Assembly (NCBI GenBank): GCA_019314185.1
Contig: JAFCZU010000175.1
Coordinates: forward strand, 1 to 9,469
Length of the DNA: 9,469 nt
Reading direction: 5' to 3'
Source: Deltaproteobacteria bacterium
GTDB lineage: Bacteria; Desulfobacterota; Desulfobacteria; Desulfobacterales; ETH-SRB1
How positions within the stretch are numbered: the stretch's first letter is position 1; each line of letters begins with the position of its first letter. This document shows positions 5,600-9,469 of this stretch, piece by piece. The translations under genes were made by a program, and so were the position numbers. The notes beneath the pieces were generated by a model that worked only from the letters and a program-made list of their open reading frames with translations, ran no database searches and was not told where the DNA came from.

Positions 5600-5641
5600 G
5601 GCTGATAAAGTCAGCCGAAGCAATCTTAAAACAAGCTTCGG
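5600..5641 (+). ncRNA. Candidate structured RNA segment: two adjacent hairpins
   Basis: GGCTGA (5600-5605) pairs with TCAGCC (5611-5616) around TAAAG. CCGAAGC (5615-5621) pairs with GCTTCGG (5635-5641) around 13 bases. The arms share two bases, so the hairpins abut or compete. They follow the TTGACA promoter at 5540-5568, which would be expected of a small RNA, but no clear terminator is seen downstream. Expression is untested. Confidence 0.25.
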
Positions 5642-5727
5642 AACAGGCTCCACAATCTAATAAATATAAGCAGCTATCTTGCATAAGGTTGCTTCACTTC
5701 GTTCACAAAACATGTTTTTGGGCTTTC

Positions 5728-5773
5728 AAACAACTAAAGCACATAACCTTTTGATATAATTGACAAGTTGTTT
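5728..5773 (+). promoter_or_regulatory. Extended -10 promoter flanked by an 8-bp inverted repeat
   Basis: TGATATAAT at 5752-5760 is a perfect extended -10 (TGn plus consensus TATAAT) with no good -35. It is bracketed by AAACAACT (5728-5735) and its exact reverse complement AGTTGTTT (5766-5773). One arm is therefore upstream near the -35 position and one near the start site. It points toward fdhA, which would then have a leader of about 370 nt. Confidence 0.4.
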
Positions 5774-5922
5774 TCGGTTACAGTGCTGCGAAGCGCCATA
5801 ATCTATCTTTTTGCGAATTCATCAATTCATTAATTTAGGATGGAAAAATTGGATTCCTCATTTTTTATCACAAATCAAAAAAATAAATTCTTCTTTCCTT
5901 TTGTCCATTTCACCTGAATATC

Positions 5923-5936
5923 TCCTAACTCCTAAC
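5923..5936. repeat. Tandem TCCTAAC heptamers
   Basis: TCCTAAC occurs twice in tandem. It has the same length and the same CTAAC ending as the AGCTAAC tract at 1235-1288, so the two may be related families of intergenic repeats. Confidence 0.5.
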
Positions 5937-5960
5937 GCCCAGGTCCTGGGATCGTCTTAG
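5932..5960 (+). other. Hairpin with GC-rich top
   Basis: CCCAG (5938-5942) pairs with CTGGG (5946-5950) around GTC. The stem continues below two small bulges with CG/CG (5936-5937 with 5953-5954) and CTAA/TTAG (5932-5935 with 5957-5960). No U-run follows. It could be part of the fdhA leader or a protein-binding palindrome (CCCAGG-T-CCTGGG). Confidence 0.35.
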
Positions 5961-6071
5961 GATATTAGATCTTATTCTTTATTCCTCATAAGCAAACTAT
6001 ACAAAACCTTATGGCCTTGCTTTCCTATTCTTGTGCCACACCCTCTCGGAAAGATAGGTGCAAAGAAAAGG

Positions 6072-6098
6072 GAGAGCATTCTTAGTTCGCATGCTCTC
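6072..6098 (+). promoter_or_regulatory. Perfect hairpin just upstream of the fdhA ribosome binding site
   Basis: GAGAGCAT (6072-6079) is the exact reverse complement of ATGCTCTC (6091-6098), with an 11-base loop. It ends 25 bases before the AAGGAGGT of fdhA. With only TTAATAAC after it, it is not a clear terminator, so a leader hairpin affecting mRNA stability or translation is the better guess. Confidence 0.45.
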
Positions 6099-6137
6099 TT
6101 AATAACAATAAACCTGAAATAAAAGGAGGTAGCGTTT

Positions 6138-9100
6138 ATGAATGTTACTCGAAGGAAGTTTATCCAGATTACCGGCGCTTCTGCTGCCGGTCTTGCTGTA
6201 AGCGGTTTGGGATTCGATCTTACGCCGATCAAAGCCCATGCGCAAATGCTCAAGACCAAGTATGCCAAGGAGACTACTACAATCTGCTGTTATTGTGCGG
6301 TAGGTTGCGGGGCCATTGTGCATACCAGCAAGAAAGGTGATGGGCGTGTCATCAACATCGAAGGTGATCCGGATCATGTAATCAACAGAGGCGCACTTTG
6401 TTCAAAAGGCGCTTCCCTGTCACAACTGACAGAGAATGAGAACCGCCTTGTTGAACCTATGTACAGAGCGCCATATGCTAATGAATGGAAAAAGGTTTCA
6501 TGGGACTGGGCGCTGACGGAAATCGCCAAAAGAGTGAAAAAGACAAGGGATGCATCATTTGAGCACAAAAATGCCAGAGGGCAGGTGGTTAACCGGAACA
6601 ACGGGATTGCCAGTGTGGGCAGCGCTGCTACAGACAATGAGGAGTGTTGGATTTATCAGGCCCTGATGCGTTCTCTCGGGCTTGTTTATCTCGAACATCA
6701 GGCCCGTATCTGCCACAGTTCGACTGTTGCGGCTCTGGCAGAGTCGTTTGGACGCGGCGCAATGACAAATCACTGGATTGATATCAAAAACAGCGATTGC
6801 ATACTGATTATGGGAAGCAATGCTGCAAAGTATGTCACCATGGCCCAGAAAAATGGCGCAAAAGTTATAAGCGTTGACCCCAGGTTTACAAGAACATCCT
6901 CCAAGGCCGATATTTATGCTCATATTCGTTCAGGCACTGATATTGCTTTGTTGGGTGGTATGATAAAATACATATTGGACAACAAGCTTTACAATAAAGA
7001 GTATGTTGTAAACTATACCAATGCCGGCTTTATAGTTGGAAAGGATTTTAAATTTAAAAACGGTCTGTTTTCAGGCTATGATGCAAAAAACAGGAAATAT
7101 GACAAGAGCAAGTGGGCTTTTGAGATGGATGCAAACGGTGTTCCTAAAATGGATCGCTCTTTAAAGAAGAGCCGTTGTGTTATGAATCTTTTAAAGAAAC
7201 ATTACAGCAGGTATAACACCAGGCTGGTTTCCAAGATTACAGGCACCCCGGAAGCGGATCTTCTGAAGATATACAAAACTTATGCAGCTACCGGCGCCAA
7301 GGGAAAAGCCGGCACAGAAATGTATGCCATGGGATGGACACAGCACACCGTTGGAGTCCAGAATATCAGGACAATGGCAATGATACAGCTTCTTCTTGGC
7401 AATATGGGTGTTGCCGGCGGAGGAATCAATGCGCTGCGAGGCGAGTCAAACGTGCAGGGATCAACAGACCATTGTCTGCTGTGGCACATCTGGCCCGGCT
7501 ATCTTAAAACACCGAGGGCTTCAAATGTATCTTTTGCCGCCTATAATAAAAAGTGGACACCAAAAAGCAATGATCCGCTTTCAGCAAACTGGTGGCAGAA
7601 TTATCCCAAGTATTCAGTCAGCCTTCTAAAATCGTTCTTTGGCGAAAAGGCCACTAAAGCGAACGATTTCGGATATGACTGGCTGCCAAAGGTGGACGAT
7701 GGAACCGATTATTCATGGTTGAGCATATTTGATGAAATGTACAAGGGCACTTTTAAAGGATTTTTTGCCTGGGGCCAGAATCCTGCATGCAGTGGCGCTA
7801 ATTCCAATAAAACACGCAAGGCCATGGCAAATCTGGACTGGATGGTCAATGTGAATATTTTTGATAATGAGACCGGTTCATTCTGGAAGGGGCCGGGCAT
7901 GAATTCTTCTACAATAAAGACAGAAGTTTTTATGCTTCCGGCATGTGTGTCGGTTGAAAAGGAAGGCAGCATTACCAACAGCGGCAGATGGATGCAGTGG
8001 CGCTATCAGGGGCCGAAACCGCTTGGAAACAGCCTTTCTGACGGCGATATTATCATGAGGCTTGGCGAAAAGATTAAAGAGGTTTACAAGGAAAGCGGCG
8101 CCTTTCCCGAGCCTATACTCAACCTCAAGTGGGATTATACGACAAATGGTGAATATGATCCGCACAAGGTAGCCAAAGAGATAAACGGCTACTTTACACG
8201 CGACGTCAAGGTTAAAGGCAAGCTCTGCAGGAAAGGCACGCTTGTGCCAAGTTTCGGCTGGTTGCAGGCTGATGGTTCAACCTCATCTGCAAACTGGCTT
8301 TACTGCAACAGCTACACGGAAAAGGGTAACATGGCAGCCAGACGGAGCAAGAAGGATGCGTCGAACAACATCGGTCTGTATCCTGAGTTTGCATGGTGCT
8401 GGCCTGTAAACAGAAGGATTATTTATAACCGCGCTTCAGTTGATCTGAAAGGACAGCCGTGGGACAAGAAAGACTGGGTTGTCAGGTTTGCCGGTAATGT
8501 CAAGAATGGCAAGTATGTCTCAAAAAAGTGGATCGGAGATGTTCCGGACGGTGGATGGTATCCTCTTGAAAATCCTGACGGAACAAAGAGAAAGGATGCA
8601 AAACATCCTTTTATCATGAGAAAGCACGGACATGGGCAGATATTCGGCCCAGGCCTCGCAGATGGTCCATTCCCGGAACATTACGAGCCTCTGGAGTGTC
8701 CTGTTGAAAAGAACCTTATGAGCAAACAGCGGATGAATCCTGCTGCGCATGTTTACACAACAGATGCTGATCCATACGCAACAAATGATCCGAAGTTTCC
8801 AATTGTAGGCACGACATACCGTCTGACGGAACACTGGCAGACAGGTCTCATGACGCGTCCGCAGCCATGGCTGCTTGAACTTCAGCCTCAGATGTTTGTA
8901 GAAATGAGCGAAGAGCTGGCAAGGGAAAAAGGTATAAAGAACGGAGAACGTGTAATGGTCTCATCTATCAGGGGATCTGTTGAATGCACGGCCATTGTAA
9001 CAAAGCGTTTTAAACCGTTTAAAATTGCCGGAAAGAGAGTCCATCACGTGGGAATGCCGTGGTGCTTTGGCTGGCGCTGGCCGGCAAGCGGCACAGAGGA

Positions 9101-9191
9101 TAGCGCCAACCTGGTCACTCCATCTATCGGTGACGCCAACACCAGGATACCTGAAACCAAGGCTTTTATGGTCAATGTAACCAAAAAATAA
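6138..9191 (+). CDS. fdhA: Formate dehydrogenase catalytic (alpha) subunit, Cys form, periplasmic
   Basis: A 1017-aa molybdopterin oxidoreductase that oxidises formate to CO2 with a Mo- or W-bis-MGD centre. A Tat signal is present (T-R-R-K-F-I-Q at residues 4-10, likely cut after AHA-35). The [4Fe-4S] ligands are C50, C53, C57 and C88, with Lys90 after the last. The active-site position is Cys192-His193 where many relatives have selenocysteine, within ESFGRGAMTNHW context. GWTQH, GNMGVAGGG and ALRGESNVQG mark the cofactor-binding core. The C-terminal molybdopterin-binding domain runs from about 886 (VGTTYRLTEHW) to the end. Length and sequence match Desulfovibrio FdhA and E. coli FdnG. Four positions are odd: Ala230-Lys231 are joined where relatives have about seven more residues (the Glu-x-His-Pro loop), and Ser195, His262 and Cys976 replace usual Pro, Pro and His. 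AAGGAGGT lies 7 bases before the ATG. fdhB follows after 14 bp. Confidence 0.95.
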   Translation: MNVTRRKFIQITGASAAGLAVSGLGFDLTPIKAHAQMLKTKYAKETTTICCYCAVGCGAIVHTSKKGDGRVINIEGDPDHVINRGALCSKGASLSQLTENENRLVEPMYRAPYANEWKKVSWDWALTEIAKRVKKTRDASFEHKNARGQVVNRNNGIASVGSAATDNEECWIYQALMRSLGLVYLEHQARICHSSTVAALAESFGRGAMTNHWIDIKNSDCILIMGSNAAKYVTMAQKNGAKVISVDPRFTRTSSKADIYAHIRSGTDIALLGGMIKYILDNKLYNKEYVVNYTNAGFIVGKDFKFKNGLFSGYDAKNRKYDKSKWAFEMDANGVPKMDRSLKKSRCVMNLLKKHYSRYNTRLVSKITGTPEADLLKIYKTYAATGAKGKAGTEMYAMGWTQHTVGVQNIRTMAMIQLLLGNMGVAGGGINALRGESNVQGSTDHCLLWHIWPGYLKTPRASNVSFAAYNKKWTPKSNDPLSANWWQNYPKYSVSLLKSFFGEKATKANDFGYDWLPKVDDGTDYSWLSIFDEMYKGTFKGFFAWGQNPACSGANSNKTRKAMANLDWMVNVNIFDNETGSFWKGPGMNSSTIKTEVFMLPACVSVEKEGSITNSGRWMQWRYQGPKPLGNSLSDGDIIMRLGEKIKEVYKESGAFPEPILNLKWDYTTNGEYDPHKVAKEINGYFTRDVKVKGKLCRKGTLVPSFGWLQADGSTSSANWLYCNSYTEKGNMAARRSKKDASNNIGLYPEFAWCWPVNRRIIYNRASVDLKGQPWDKKDWVVRFAGNVKNGKYVSKKWIGDVPDGGWYPLENPDGTKRKDAKHPFIMRKHGHGQIFGPGLADGPFPEHYEPLECPVEKNLMSKQRMNPAAHVYTTDADPYATNDPKFPIVGTTYRLTEHWQTGLMTRPQPWLLELQPQMFVEMSEELAREKGIKNGERVMVSSIRGSVECTAIVTKRFKPFKIAGKRVHHVGMPWCFGWRWPASGTEDSANLVTPSIGDANTRIPETKAFMVNVTKK

Positions 9192-9205
9192 AGGAGGTGA
9201 TCTGA

Positions 9206-9469
9206 ATGAGTAAGTCATTTTTTATAGATACAACTATTTGTACAGCCTGTAGAGGATGTCAGGTGGCCTGCAAGCAGTGGCATGATCTTCCAGCGGAGGA
9301 AACCAAAAACCGTGGAACTTACGAGAACCCTGCAGATCTATCCTTTATAACTTATAAAGTGGTTAGAATGCGTGAGCAGGTTATCGGCGGAAAGCTGAAC
9401 TGGCTCTTTTTTCCTGAACAGTGCCGTCACTGTATTGAGGCTCCATGCCTTGAAACAGCAGGAGACCCG
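9206..9469 (+). CDS. fdhB: Formate dehydrogenase iron-sulfur (beta) subunit, 3' end outside window
   Basis: The first 88 codons of a ferredoxin-like electron-transfer subunit. Residues 11-22 hold the first cluster motif (Cys-x2-Cys-x2-Cys-x3-Cys: C-TA-C-RG-C-QVA-C), followed by KQWHDLPAEETKNRGTYENP. A second motif begins at EQCRHCIEAPC near the window end. This matches the beta subunit of Desulfovibrio-type formate dehydrogenases, which passes electrons from FdhA to periplasmic cytochrome c or to a membrane partner. Which of these applies cannot be told, because the C-terminus, where a membrane anchor would be, is not visible. No own signal peptide is present, which fits co-export with the Tat-tagged FdhA. 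AAGGAGGTGATC (9191-9202) is a 12-base match to the 16S rRNA tail, starts on the last base of the fdhA stop codon, and implies strong coupled translation. Confidence 0.95.
   Translation, partial: MSKSFFIDTTICTACRGCQVACKQWHDLPAEETKNRGTYENPADLSFITYKVVRMREQVIGGKLNWLFFPEQCRHCIEAPCLETAGDP

Larger units (their letters stand above)
5414..6137. other. Gene-free region between the cold shock gene and fdhA
   Basis: This 724-bp stretch contains no convincing protein gene. The longest methionine-started frame I read in its left half is 55 codons (5587-5754, plus strand), with no ribosome binding site and no recognisable domain. The region holds a good promoter followed by two hairpins (5540-5641), a 12-bp palindrome AAAACATGTTTT (5707-5718), an extended -10 flanked by an inverted repeat (5728-5773), two TCCTAAC heptamers (5923-5936), a bulged hairpin (5932-5960), and a hairpin just before the fdhA ribosome binding site (6072-6098). 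It may contain a small RNA and a long fdhA leader, or partly be decayed gene sequence. Confidence 0.6.

Noticed and set aside
5587..5754. 55-codon frame in the gene-free region
   Set aside because: It has no ribosome binding site and no recognisable pattern, and it crosses two hairpins and a palindrome.
6020..6065. GGAAAG...GGTG near short stems upstream of fdhA, suggesting a molybdenum cofactor riboswitch
   Set aside because: The short stems and motif order do not match the MOCO motif as I remember it: the strong hairpin lies after, not before, the GGAAAG. A covariance search with the MOCO model would settle it.
6711..6800. Possible selenocysteine insertion element after the active-site codon of fdhA
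   Set aside because: The active-site codon is TGC, so none is needed, and I see no clear stem-loop of the bacterial SECIS type just after it.

Overview
The window most likely comes from a sulfate-reducing or related anaerobic bacterium of the Desulfobacterota (former Deltaproteobacteria). The main reasons are a Desulfovibrio-type periplasmic formate dehydrogenase (fdhA followed at once by fdhB), a LysR regulator of the type tied to selenium metabolism in these bacteria, a chemoreceptor with a typical deltaproteobacterial signalling domain, and intergenic heptamer repeats. The lineage is an inference from memory of protein families; no search was run.

Layout. Bases 3-107 hold the end of a rightward gene. 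A 107-bp palindromic element (127-233) lies between it and a leftward small helical protein (244-480). An intergenic region with a short palindrome and a possible promoter leads to a stand-alone pyruvate-kinase C-terminal-domain protein (656-1204). An 84-bp tract of heptamer repeats follows, then a LysR regulator (1332-2270). An exported single-domain rhodanese (2493-2972) has a (GGA)6GG array as its ribosome binding site and ends in a perfect 14-bp stem. A methyl-accepting chemotaxis protein (3110-4936) ends at a strong terminator that it shares convergently with a leftward cold shock protein gene (5048-5248). That gene has a good promoter and a leader of about 130 nt with two hairpins. About 720 bp without a convincing gene (5414-6137) contain two candidate promoters, several hairpins and a palindrome. 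After this come fdhA (6138-9191) and the start of fdhB (9206 to the window edge).

How the genes work together. Only fdhA and fdhB form a clear unit: a Tat-exported molybdenum or tungsten catalytic subunit and its iron-sulfur partner, which oxidise formate in the periplasm. The remaining genes look like single-gene transcription units with their own signals. The LysR type suggests a selenium-related theme, yet this FdhA has cysteine where many relatives have selenocysteine.

The most striking point is that FdhA reads straight through a place where relatives carry the conserved Asn-Ala-Ala-Glu-x-His-Pro loop. About seven residues (Glu-x-His-Pro and the next three) are missing in frame. Also notable are the ribosome-binding-site repeat, a 17-bp duplication that leaves the cold shock protein unchanged, and the structured, promoter-bearing gene-free stretch before fdhA. 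I see no CRISPR array, rRNA, complete tRNA, transposase or phage gene, and nothing that amounts to a new defence or biosynthetic system.
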